The notes under the pieces: generated by a model
Database searches by the model: none
What the model was told of the DNA's origin: nothing
The model's input: only the letters and a program-made list of their open reading frames with translations
Program-made: the position numbers and the translations under genes
Assembly: GCA_028583415.1 (NCBI GenBank)
Contig: CM053267.1
Coordinates: 52,838,914 to 52,902,913, forward strand
DNA length: 64,000 bases
Source of the DNA: Protea cynaroides
Taxonomy: Eukaryota > Streptophyta > Magnoliopsida > Proteales > Proteaceae
Direction of reading: 5' to 3'
Part shown: piece after piece, positions 34,318 to 44,935 of the stretch
Numbering within the stretch: the stretch's first letter is position 1
How the letters are laid out: the number at the start of each line of letters is the position of its first letter

Positions 34318-35719
34318 GGATCCAAATTGTCTCATCTTGGGGTATCAACTGGAGATTCGATAGATTGAAGTGGATGAGTGCCATGTGGCGATGATTTGAT
34401 CCAACGGTGATTATCTACGCTGATGTATAAGAGATAAGGTACTCTCCATTTTAGCTTACCAAATATTCTTTTTGAATCTGAGATGGTAGGTGAAGCCTAC
34501 GAATTCAAATCATCATTTTTTCTATCGAAGTGAGTTTTTCCATTTTTCATTTCACCGTTTTCTGCTTCCCTTGCTCCCCCTGCAAATCTTTCTCTCCCAA
34601 GAGTTGAACCTCTACAAATCTTTCTCTCCCAAGAGTTGGGCCTCTACAAATCTTTCTTCTTGTTTGGAAAGAAGTTCTCTTGCGGTAGACCACTCTGCAA
34701 CTTTTATCGGGGCCATTTTCTCTCTTCCTTGTTCTGATCTATTTGGAAAAGGATTTGATTTTGCAAACAATTTGGTACGAACGTCGAAATTTCGAACAAA
34801 AGGAAAGTAAAATCTAAGAAGGAGAGGAGCACTAAGCCACTAACAACAGTACCTGATCAATGGTAGATAACAGTTCTCCATTCTTAGACATCTCTCCTGT
34901 CCTTTGAATTCTTAGGTGCTGCTGTTGTACACCATATAACTTCTGAGATATCTAATTCAATAGCTGGTTACAATTATACACACTGGTAAACAATTCATTC
35001 TTTATGGTTTCTGTATCTTCTTCAACAATTTGCAATTTCTTATGAAGCTTTTTGACCTCACTGAGCTGGAACAGTGACTTACGTTTATCATCAGGGAAAT
35101 ATCCATGGACATTACTTCTTGAAGGTCTGAGCTCCATTGTTTCTTCATCTGCTTGATTTTGAATTGAAACTCTCAAATCCCTTTCTAATTCTTTCTCACA
35201 TAAAGTCCCAGATGAATCAATAGAGTCTAACTCAATAGCTGTCTTTTCCCCTGCACCACCATCACTGATGCTCCTCCTACAAAATCCTCTTTCCTTTTCA
35301 CTCATCACATTTAACTCATGAGCTGAATTGTTGTCTTCGGTGTCAAAATTCATGGCTAATTGTCAAAGCTGCAGATATCATACGAGAAGAAGAAGAAGAA
35401 AGCTTCTTGAAAGAACTTTCTATTTTTTGCTTCTTCATAAAGCAGAGGTCCAACTCCTGGGAGAGAAATATTTGCTGAGGGAGCAAGGGAAGCAGAAGAT
35501 GGTGAAATGAATCAATTGGAAAAATGACGATTTGAATTCATGGGCTTCAACTACCTTCTCACATTCAAAAAGAATATTTGATAAGCTGAAATTGAGAGTA
35601 TGTTACATGTTACATTAGCATAGGTAATCACCATCGGATCAAAGCATCGTCACGTGGTGCGCATCGGCTTCAATCAACCGATTCTCCTGTTGATCCCCAA
35701 CAGGAGAGGATTTGGATCC
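34318..35719. mobile_element. Pack-MULE with long terminal inverted repeats
   Basis: Flanked by the exact 9-base repeat TGTTAATTG (34309-34317, 35720-35728). Both ends begin GGATCCAAAT, and inverted similarity extends about 280 bases inwards (34318-34600 against 35430-35719), including CAAATATTCTTTTTGAAT and TTCTGCTTCCCTTGCTCC. The paralogous site before PKS4 (about 52675) is empty and continuous. The middle is an exon of a host gene (separate entry). Long inverted repeats, a 9-base duplication and a captured exon define a Pack-MULE. No transposase. Confidence 0.88.
34853..35353 (-). pseudogene. captured host exon, coiled-coil protein fragment
   Basis: On the minus strand, ATG at 35353 opens a charged, Glu/Lys-rich frame beginning MNFDTEDNNSAHELNVMSEK. 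A likely coiled coil follows (LSEVKKLHKKLQIVEEDTE). One in-frame TAG (34952-34954) interrupts it; the frame then continues to TTGATCAG followed by GTACTG, a plausible splice donor. About 167 codons with the stop read through. I do not recognise the parent gene. It is a first-exon fragment inside a transposon, not an intact gene, though a truncated peptide of 133 residues could be made if transcribed. Confidence 0.7.
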
Positions 35720-35778
35720 TGTTAATTGTCAGGTAAAAGATTCTATTTCGCTGCCACAAAACTTTATCTTTAAAACAA

Positions 35779-37215
35779 CACACACCTTTTTTACGTTGTA
35801 ATTACACTAACTTCCTCTATTTTGTGAAATATGATTCACATAGACCCCATCCGTTATGATAGGGCCATTAGTTGATGACATATCATCATCTTAAAAAATT
35901 TGACCTTCCGTCGGTCGAGGGCGTCCTTATAGCAAGATGCCACTAAAGCATCGCAAGCCTATTTTCCTTCAACAAATCATCATATAGAATAGACGCCTTC
36001 CCTTTTATGCCTTCCCTTTTATGCTGGCTTGCTCTGTGCAGGCTATAGCGCAACTGCTTTCGCACTAGGCATTCATTGAGTTGCTTGGTTGGACTAGATC
36101 AGCTAGTGCGCCCTTTGTGTTATAGTAGGGTCATTGCTTGTTGGGGCAGGGCACTCTTCACTTAGCTGGGTTCAACCATAGTCAAAACAGGAACGACGGA
36201 AAAACAAAACGGGACAGAACGGGTTTTAAATACAGCAAAACAAGAACGGTACAGTAAAAAAAACGTCAAACATTTCAAGAACGACAAAAAAACTAAAACA
36301 GATAGTACAGGTTTTAAAAGGATCAAATATAATATGGTACGGTGAAAAAAGGGCAATATATTCCCATAAATTAAAGAATTATTCTTAAATAAATGGGAAC
36401 ATATGACATTTATGATGTGTCTAGCCATAAAACGGTGATAATTATCATCTTCATTCAAGTAGTTAATTGGTGTTTTAGGTTTGTTGAAGACTCCAAGAAT
36501 GTATCCATACCGGGGGGGGGAGAGAGAGAGAGAGAGAGAGTGAGAGAGAGAGAACTCTCTATGGTGGCCTACAGTACACATTTACTCTATGGTGGCCTAC
36601 AATACATATTTATTATGATCCACAACCCATAGCACACCCTAATAAGTAATAAAATAATGAGTTTAGAAGCAATTATGAGGAAGTGCAAGCCTTAATCCCA
36701 CATCGATTACATATAGACGGCAATAAGAATATTAAATGATATGGAATTATTTGACTCATTACTTATTGAAGATGCAGGTTAAAATACGAATAAGGTATAG
36801 TATGCGTATTAAACACGTTTTAAACGACAATGCTTAGAGTATGGAGTATTTTAAAGTATTTTTGAAGTCAATACGGTAATACGTGTACTAAACGGCTGAG
36901 TACGGTACAGCAGTACGGTATGCATTTAAAACGAGTTTTAACTAACAGAGGGTTCAACTGAGGGACTGACTCGACCATACCGAATGGGCCAAACTGAGAG
37001 TCCTATACTTTTAGTGGCATACAACTTTGGACCTATCGGCCGGCTCCGTAATCTTTCGGATTGCGGGATCCCGTTGGCAACAACCACTGTAATAGTTGTG
37101 GACGGTTGGGGGTTTTCTTGCTCGTTGCCTCTGTTTGTGATTTATGACCGCCCTCTGTTTGACCTTTTAATTTTTTCTATAAAATATTAATAGTAACGGA
37201 CTGTTAGGGGTTTTC
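35779..37215. mobile_element. insertion-like segment in the PKS3 promoter region
   Basis: PKS upstream sequence is split here. The exact 13-base repeat ATCTTTAAAACAA stands on both sides (35766-35778, 37216-37228), while PKS4 has a single continuous copy. A duplication of this length would suit a LINE/SINE-type event or illegitimate repair. The inside is AT-rich, with several AAACG-TTTTAAA words and a G9(GA)n run at 36512-36554. No gene. It ends about 310 bases before the PKS3 TATA box. Confidence 0.55.
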
Positions 37216-37525
37216 ATCTTTAAAACAAATATTAATAGTTTATAAATTTTTTTAAATTCCTTCTTTAAAATATTTTCTCTTTTTTCACTCCAAAGTCCTA
37301 CGAATGACATGAAGTCAAGAGAGATATCCTAAACAAGATAAACAAGAGAAACCAAAGGTGGAAGAATAAAGGAAGAAGGACGAATCTCTTTAAAATAGTG
37401 AATGCTACCCAAGATGCATGTATATGATTGCATTATTCTTAACGTCGGTCCATGGACTGCACGTCTACAAAATAAATTAATCAAATGATTGCATTATTAT
37501 TAACGTCCATCAAACCTTCCTTCAG

Positions 37526-37533
37526 TATAAATA
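37526..37533 (+). promoter_or_regulatory. PKS3 TATA box
   Basis: TATAAATA 127 bases before the ATG, same spacing as copies 1 and 4. The proximal region from about 37390 is closely similar in all four genes. Confidence 0.75.
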
Positions 37534-37652
37534 CCCATGCATTGACTCTGCTACTTCATCAATCATCGCTTGCTCCAAGTTCATCTTCATTCTTGTTTCC
37601 TGTCTTCAACACTCCTGCAATTGCCTCAGTACAACAAAGCAAAAAAGCAGCA

Positions 37653-39020
37653 ATGGGATCTGCTGGATATATCTATGAAACAGAACGTTCCAAGGGACCA
37701 GCCACCGTGCTAGCCATCGGCACTGCAAATCCATCGCATGTAGTAGCCCAGTCTGATTTCCCCGACTTCTACTTCAAAAATGCCAACTGTGATCACAAGA
37801 CTGAGTTGAAAGAGAAGTTTAGAAGAATGTGTAAGTATTATATATCTCTTCCAAGTTACATATTCGATCTGATTTGGAGTTCATACTTGAATACTATTTG
37901 AAAGAGCACATCAAAGTAAACACAGATGATATCCGCAAAAGATTCCTTTTTTGGTATCTATGTTTTTTTTTTCCAATCGAACTGATTGAAAATCTCTTTG
38001 ATTGTTGAAACAGGTGACAGATCGACAATCCAAAAGCGCTACATCCACCTTACAGGTGAAATGATCAGAGAGAATATCGAATTCCAAGATGCCACGTCTA
38101 TATCAATTGACAAACGCCAAGATATTACTGTGGTAGGGGTACCTAAGTTGGCCGTGGAAGCCGTATCAAAAGCCATCGACGAGTGGGGCCAGCCCAAATC
38201 AAGGATCACACACCTTATATTCACTACCATTTCTAGCGTCGATGCACCTGGTGCTGACTTCCAGCTCATTAGACTCCTTGGCCTTTCCCCGACTGTTCAA
38301 CGTGTGATGATGTATCATCTTGGCTGCTACGGTGGTGGCTCTGTGCTCCGTGTTGCCAAAGACCTAGCTGAGAGTCATAAAGGTGCTCGTGTACTCGTTG
38401 TTTGCTCAGAGTTGTGCTCCATTACTGGCTTCAAAGCCCCCGATGAGAATGATTTGCATGCCCTACTTGGGTTGGGAATCTTTGCAGATGGTGCAGCAGC
38501 TATGATAATTGGTGCAGACCCTGACACATCAATCGAACGCCCATTGTTCCAGCTCATCTCAACAGGATCTCGGGTTCTCCCAGACTCAGGTGACATGGTT
38601 GCAGGCCACACACGCCAATGTGGTCTTTCAATCAGCTTATCTAGAGATGTGCCCAAAACCATCTGTGCGAACATTGAGAAGTGCATGGAGGAATCATTGA
38701 GCAAATTTGGCATTACCGATTTGAACTCCATTTTCTGGATAAGCCACCCTGGTGGGCCTGCAATTTTGGATTTGATCGAAAAGACACTTGGCTTGAAGGA
38801 AGAGAAACTAAAGCCGTCGAGGAAAGTGTTGGCTGAGTATGGTAACATGTCAAGCCCTACAGTGTTCTTCATTATGGATGAGATGCGGAAGAAGTCTATG
38901 GTAGAAGGGAAAACCACGACCGGTGATGGGTTTGAGTGGGGTGTGCTAGTAGCATTTGGACCAGGTCTGACTGTCGAGTCGGTTGTGATGCGTAGCATCC
39001 CTACCGTTTCAGCTCATTGA
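37653..39020 (+). CDS. type III polyketide synthase, CHS-like, copy 3
   Basis: Exons 37653-37830 and 38014-39020 with a 183-base intron in the Cys60 codon; 394 residues. Active-site and pocket residues equal those of copy 1 (Cys164, His304, Asn337; Ile132, Ala137, Ile266). Where copies differ, this one mostly carries the majority residue: Ala4, Asn45, Val100, Val107, Arg235, Tyr335, Val356, Thr390. It shares Ser34 and Cys262 with copy 1, matching the block duplication, but shares intron text and silent sites (ACAGGTGAAATG, GATGAGATGCGG, ATGGTAGAAGGG) with copy 4. Open frame, TATA, AATAAA and splice sites are all intact. Two upstream insertions (a Pack-MULE and a 1.4 kb segment) separate it from the distal upstream sequence that PKS4 retains. 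Confidence 0.95.
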
Positions 39021-39244
39021 ACTCAAAAATTGAGATCTACGCAAATGGAAATTTGTGAACAATCTCATCCCTATGCAAAAAAGAAGTCTCAATGTCTGGT
39101 CATAGCTTAGTGGATATTGTTGGGATCACCTATTTATGTGTTGCTGTTGTGTGTTGAGTATCAGTATTTGGTCCTTGCTTTGATAGGCCAAAGGCCCTTT
39201 TTCTTGGATTTAGATTGTTGTAATATTTTTCCTTCTGTTTGTTG

Positions 39245-39250
39245 AATAAA
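39245..39250 (+). terminator. PKS3 poly(A) signal
   Basis: AATAAA about 225 bases after the stop, conserved with the sister genes. Confidence 0.65.
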
Positions 39251-39599
39251 ATTCTATATTGAATTCTCTCCACAAAATAGTATTAGTTGAAAATGTTAGA
39301 AGGTTCCACTGAATTAAAAAATGGGATAAGATTCGTACATACCAATTGTGGAACCTTTCCCACTTCCTCTTTATTTTGGTTTGTTGATGAGTTGAATGAT
39401 ATTTTACCCAACTGATCCCTTGGTAGGTAACAATGTCAAATTTAGGTGGACCATATCAACAGTGTAACAATGTATTAGTGTTTTCCCTCATTGGTTTTCG
39501 GTGGTAGTTCATGCTATTCAAACAGTCCCAACTTTTTGAGCAATTTTAATAATGTCAAAGAGACATGGAAAGTTCATTGAATTTATATAACGATGTATT

Positions 39600-41900
39600 G
39601 ATAAGGATAATATGCCCATTGTATTTACGTTTAAAAAAAAATGTCAAAAACCCTTGTTTGATTCAATCTCTCTCACCAACCCATGTTAAAAGAGTGTTGG
39701 ATGATTGGAGAAAGACTCCCTCGCGTTCCTAGAGGCTACCACACGAAGGATAAGACTTATCGTGTGATGTTGAGAGAATCAAGTCGATTTTGAAGAGTCT
39801 ACAAATGATATCGTCAACATCGTCATTGATGAACAGTCGATCTAACGTGGGTCGGCATCAGCTAAATTTAAGCCATGGTTAATGGCTCTGGTTTGCCACT
39901 TAAAAACATGGGGCCAAGCCTTGGGTCTTTAAATTAATTCTTTATGGTCTGGGCTACTCTTAGCCCACCTGGTTTAGTCTGGACCTTTCCTTGTTTATGT
40001 CAGAACCATGCCAGGTCGGTGACTTAAAAATTGTAATGGCTATATCTTTAGGTTTTGAACTGCGATTGTGGCAATTTCAGTGCCTTTTTGAAGTTCCCAT
40101 GAATACTAGGCCATTGGGACGTTATCTCATGTTGGGACAAGTTGACCAACTGACTTAGTCAACTCTTTGTTAAGGGTATTTGGTTATTTTGACCAAATCG
40201 GTCAAAATCTTAGAAATGGCTCTCGGAGTGGGTGTGATGATCTCCTTCAGGTAGAAACAAAATTTTTTTTAAAAATCTAAAGCCTTCACATTGTGATTTT
40301 AGCCATCCACGCCATTGGATGGTGAAATCTGAAGTCCCCACCTAGATGAGGTCGTTTCAATTTATAAATTTTTTCTCACTTGGAGAGACATTATTGTTTT
40401 CGGGTTCAATGGATTGATTTTTGGTCTTACCTAAGGCTGGATAAGCGTCAAATTAGGAATTGAAAAGTTATTAGGCATCCAATTCTCATAGTCCTTATAA
40501 GTGTCACTTTTTTTTCCTATCTTTTCTTATATTTCTAGTTTAAGATTTGAGTGGTGGTTGAAATTAGAATAAATATATGAGCATTTGGGGAATATTCTTA
40601 AACCAAGTTTTGAAGTTCTATTCATTTAGGATATCGTCAGATAGTTTGAAAATAAATTGCAAGTATATATATAAATAAATAAATCAAAGAATAAAAAAAA
40701 ATATGAATAAATAAATAGACAAATAAACGATTGAATAAATTAACAAATAAAGAATTCTAAATAGAGATGAATAATAAAAGACAACATAATGGTTGGCTGA
40801 GATTAAGATCAGTCTCAAGCTGCCACGTATCCCTAATTGACAAGAATCATGTCAAATTAAGGGTGGTTGGGCAAGGGTGGTGAATGTGTGTAAGGTATTT
40901 CATTGACTAAAGAAGTAGGTAAAACGATATGCAAAGTGACTATTTCACGTTACGTATGTGTCTCCTCAGAAAATCGGTCTTCGTAGTTCCAAACCAATCG
41001 ATGGACTGGTTGGTTTCCAGATGGCAAATCACTCAAAAGGTATTGGACCTCGACTCCCTGCACTTGGAATGGATGAACTAAGATCGAATAAAAGATTGGT
41101 TGCTTCACAAATCACTTCTTATAAGATCTGGGAGATGATTGGCTTAAGGTCACAGACAAATTGGATTATTATCAGACTATCACTCGAAACCTACACGTAT
41201 TTAATTGTTTCTAATTTTTTGAACATAACTGATTAAACTTGATTTTTTTTTTTGAGTAAATTAGGGACCAAATCTAATGGATAAGTGCCATGATCAAAGC
41301 GTGCCCACGCTAGTTAGCATTGGATTTGGGAATGGAACCACATCCATACATTGTGGGGCTTGGGGTGGATCCTTGTTTGTATTGATTTTTATTATAAATT
41401 TAGGGATTGGGAGATTATTACATATGAATTCTAATAAATAGGGATATATCACTTGGGGATGGGTCTTACGTAATGTAATCAATTTTCGCATGTAAGTAAA
41501 TTAGTCAAAACATGTAAAATGAGCTAATTAAGCATAAGTGTGAACCAGCTTTAAGCACAAGAACCAAACCAGTTTGAAACACAAACTCAACTACAGTTAT
41601 GGCATATCAAACGGGCCAGGTTTAAGCATGGGATCCGTATCGGATTTAACATAAAAATTGGCATCAAACCCAAACAAGCATTAAGTTTGAACAAGAAGCA
41701 GGAAATGAGATTTTGCAACCCACATAATTGACGAACATATATACCAAGAATCGAAAAATATGTCAATTAATTATAGAGTATGAAATAGATTTGATATGTA
41801 AATAAGATCATTAAAAAATGCGTCCTAGTATACGAGGCTCCCGTTATTACAGGGTTTAGGAAAGACAGAATATAAACAAGATCATATCAAATTAAATTGC
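39600..41900 (+). repeat. PKS downstream repeat, copy 3 (least interrupted)
   Basis: The most continuous version of the unit, useful as the empty-site reference: it lacks the PIF MITE of copy 1, the LTRs of copy 2 and the 3.5 kb insert of copy 4. No coding sequence. TAAATAAATAAATC-type runs at 40665-40760. Confidence 0.65.
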
Positions 41901-43899
41901 TCAAAGTGCCATTGGTATCATTTTTTCCTCTAGCATGGTCCACAACTTTGCTTTGTAACATGGGTAGACTTCCCTTGGATGGAAATTCGCCCACTATCAA
42001 TCAACATCTCCCTAACCCTAACCCTGGATACTGAAAAAGACTTAGAACACTCCTTGGAAAAAACCCCACATCGCCCTCCTCTCCTTGATCAAGGTGTTCA
42101 CAAGGGCTAGGAACATACAAAAGATTTTTTTCTGCACTGGGGTAAAAGAAAATTTTTCGTCAAGAACAACCACTTCAAAACCAGCTCTCACTGGACTTGG
42201 CATATGGGAAGGTGCTGCCTGACATTAATTACATCTTTACCCCAACAACAACATGAGTACCGTATTTCTTAATAAACCCAGGAAGAGCGAGCAGCAGGGT
42301 CCCATGATGTTGGGACCTCTAGTTTCACATGTTCATTCAGCACCATTGGAGATCTTGCTAACATAATATATTATATAAGCAATCAAAAGCAAGATTTCTT
42401 TTGTTGCTGTTGCATCTTTCGGCCAGCACCCTTTGAAATTAAAAATTGCATTAAAAAAGCTAGATGGGATTTTACCAGTCAAGATTGATCGTGGTTCAAC
42501 TGTTCTGACATTTGACTGAAGGATAGAACATCAGAACAAAACCGCATGCAACTCTCCCTCTACTTCTACTTCTGATTTTCTCACAGCCATCACTACCTAC
42601 CTTTCAAAAGAACCATATGGGCCTCTGCAACTAACATCTTAATCTAAGAAACCTCGCAAAAGCAAAGGAGAATGCTAACACAAATTCTCTAAGAACTGGC
42701 ATTTCCAGCACCCACATTGGCAGAGCAAAGGAATTCGAGGTAGAATCAAGAAAAGTTAAACTACTCAGTGACCGTGAAATCTCTGAAGAATGAATCACTT
42801 GATGGAAAGAATCCGAGCTACAACCGAAACCACAGACAAGAATTACAGTCTTTGTGTCTCTGGGACCTTCTTCTACGTCAAAAACTCGATGGCATGCCGA
42901 TTAGGGTTGAACTGTGAGAGTGAAAGAGAGAGGTAGAGGAACATGGATTTAGTTTTTCATTTTATTTTTTTAGGTATGTAGTGGCCCTAAGAAGAAAAGA
43001 ACTTATGACGGCTTTTTTGAGTGTTGGTCTTTTACCAATGAACTGTCCTCCTTGGGGTTATTTACATTTTCTTTTCTTCTCATTTTCTTCTGCAATTTTT
43101 CTTTCTTCCCTCTTCCTCTTGCGGCGGACTCCGCTTCTGCAACACTTCTTTTCTTCCTCTTTTCTACAGCCACACTCCTTTTCTCTTCTTACAAACTGAA
43201 ATCCCCCTTCTCTCTTAGGTCTTTTATTTTATTTTATTTTTTTATATATTATGACCTAAAATGAGTAGATTTCCCCTGTTTTTTTAAGCATCTCATTTTT
43301 GTCGCCCTTTCTTTGGTAAGTTTTTAAAGGTTTGCCTTTTGTGCAGTCTTTTGTTTTTGTTTTTTTTTTTTTTGGATAGGTCCCTTCTGTGCAGTTATTT
43401 GGTCGTGCCGCCTCCGGTCCAGTAAGTGTAAATTTCATCTCCTAATTGTTGGGGTAAACATAATAATAATAATAAGAATAAATAAATAAATAAATAAAAC
43501 GGAAAGAGAATTTATTGACACATGATATGAAAAAAGTATAAAAGAAGGCAAAGCGGCATTAAAAAGAGATATATGAAAAACAAATAAAAAACAAAAAGAG
43601 GGAGTCATACTATAAAAGGGAAAGGGTTTTGCATATGGGTTTAGGCTTTTTTTTTTTTTTTTTTAAGATCGAGGAAGGTATTGATTGAATTCAACCTACA
43701 ACATATAAGAGGATTAGGGTTATGCTTAAGAAAAAAAAAAGGGGGTGTTCAAATCAAAAGGCAGAGGAGAGATTATCATTTGTTTGTCACCGGTAGAATA
43801 GAACGAAGAGAGGAGAGATTTTGGTTTTAAAATCTGTAAGGAAAAGAGAGGAAGTGGAGGCACAAAAAAGGAGAATAAATAGAAGAAGAAGTAGAAATG
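41901..43899. other. gene-free stretch special to the PKS3-PKS4 interval
   Basis: No gene that I can support. 42000-42240 might be a short decayed LINE piece. 42860-43260 has pyrimidine-rich UTR-like sequence but no convincing frame. Homopolymers at 43640-43664 and 43730-43745. None of this has a counterpart between PKS1 and PKS2. Confidence 0.35.
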
Positions 43900-44880
43900 A
43901 AGAAGCCATAAAAGGATTGGATGATCGAGCTTGAGATCTATCTCATGCTGCCTATGTATCCATATGCGGTGGGAATCAAGCCAAACGTAGTTCGGACGGG
44001 GCTGTATGTGAGTGAGGTACTCCCTTGACTAAGGAAGCATGTGTCACCGTACACGAAGGGGTGAATTCCTCAGAGTTCACCTGACAACTTCCAGTTGCCT
44101 ACATATCTCCTCAGAGAATCAAGTCAAATGTAGTCCCCAGTGACTGTGCACGAAGTCACTAGGAACTATGTTTGACTTGATTCTCTGAGGAGATACGTAG
44201 GCAGTAGGAAGTAGTTAGGTAAATTCACCCTTCACACATGGCCACACGTGCTTCCTTACTCAAAGGAGTACTTCACACACGATCACAATCCCTCCCGAAC
44301 TATGTTTGGCCTGATTCTCGTCGCATAGGGATACGTAGCTTGAGATAGATCTCTAGCTCGGTCATCCATCTACTATTGTTTTTTCTGTTTGTTTATTCTT
44401 TAATTCTTTTTTTGTTTATTCATGTGTATTTCATTCCTTTATTCATCCATTTATTTATTGATTCATTTCTTAGTTGTAGATTTGTATTTATATTTCCCAA
44501 CCTATGTGGCAGCATCCAATGTTAGAAACTAGTTTTAGGGTTCTCTACTTGCCTACTTAGGCTAGCTTAAATGACCTAAATATACATAAGCCTTAAATAA
44601 TATAGGAAAGGATAGGATAGAAAGAAACCGGTCCACTGACTGGGCGAGTTGGGTGCCTAATACCTTCCCAACTCATAAATTGACGCTTACCCTTCTTTGG
44701 TGAGATTAAAAGCCCATCCATTGAGCAACTAGTCATTTGTGTTTCTCTAAGTGAAAAACAATTTATAGATCCCAGACCTCATTAGGTGATGACTCTAGGA
44801 TTTCACCGTCCATTGGCATGGATGGACAAGGTCACAAGACGAAAGCTTTTGATCTTCAGTTTATTAGAGAAAAACTTCCT
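43900..44880 (-). repeat. inverted copy of the PKS downstream repeat with a long hairpin
   Basis: 44380-44880, read in reverse, matches the stretch CCATCCA-CCAATGGATGGTGAAATC to CAATTCTC-TAGTCC found at 14340-14535 and 40310-40500. In addition 43920-44130 and 44150-44350 are inverted repeats of each other around about 44137 (AATCAAGTCAAA-GTAGT against its reverse), giving a hairpin of about 430 bases. Text such as CTGATTCTC-GAGATACGTAG is common in plant Ty3-type LTR ends, so this may be two LTR ends head to head. Confidence 0.55.
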
Positions 44881-44935
44881 TCTTTCGAGAATCGAGCCAT
44901 CGAGTGAGAGGACACGTGGGAAAAATCCATCGTCC

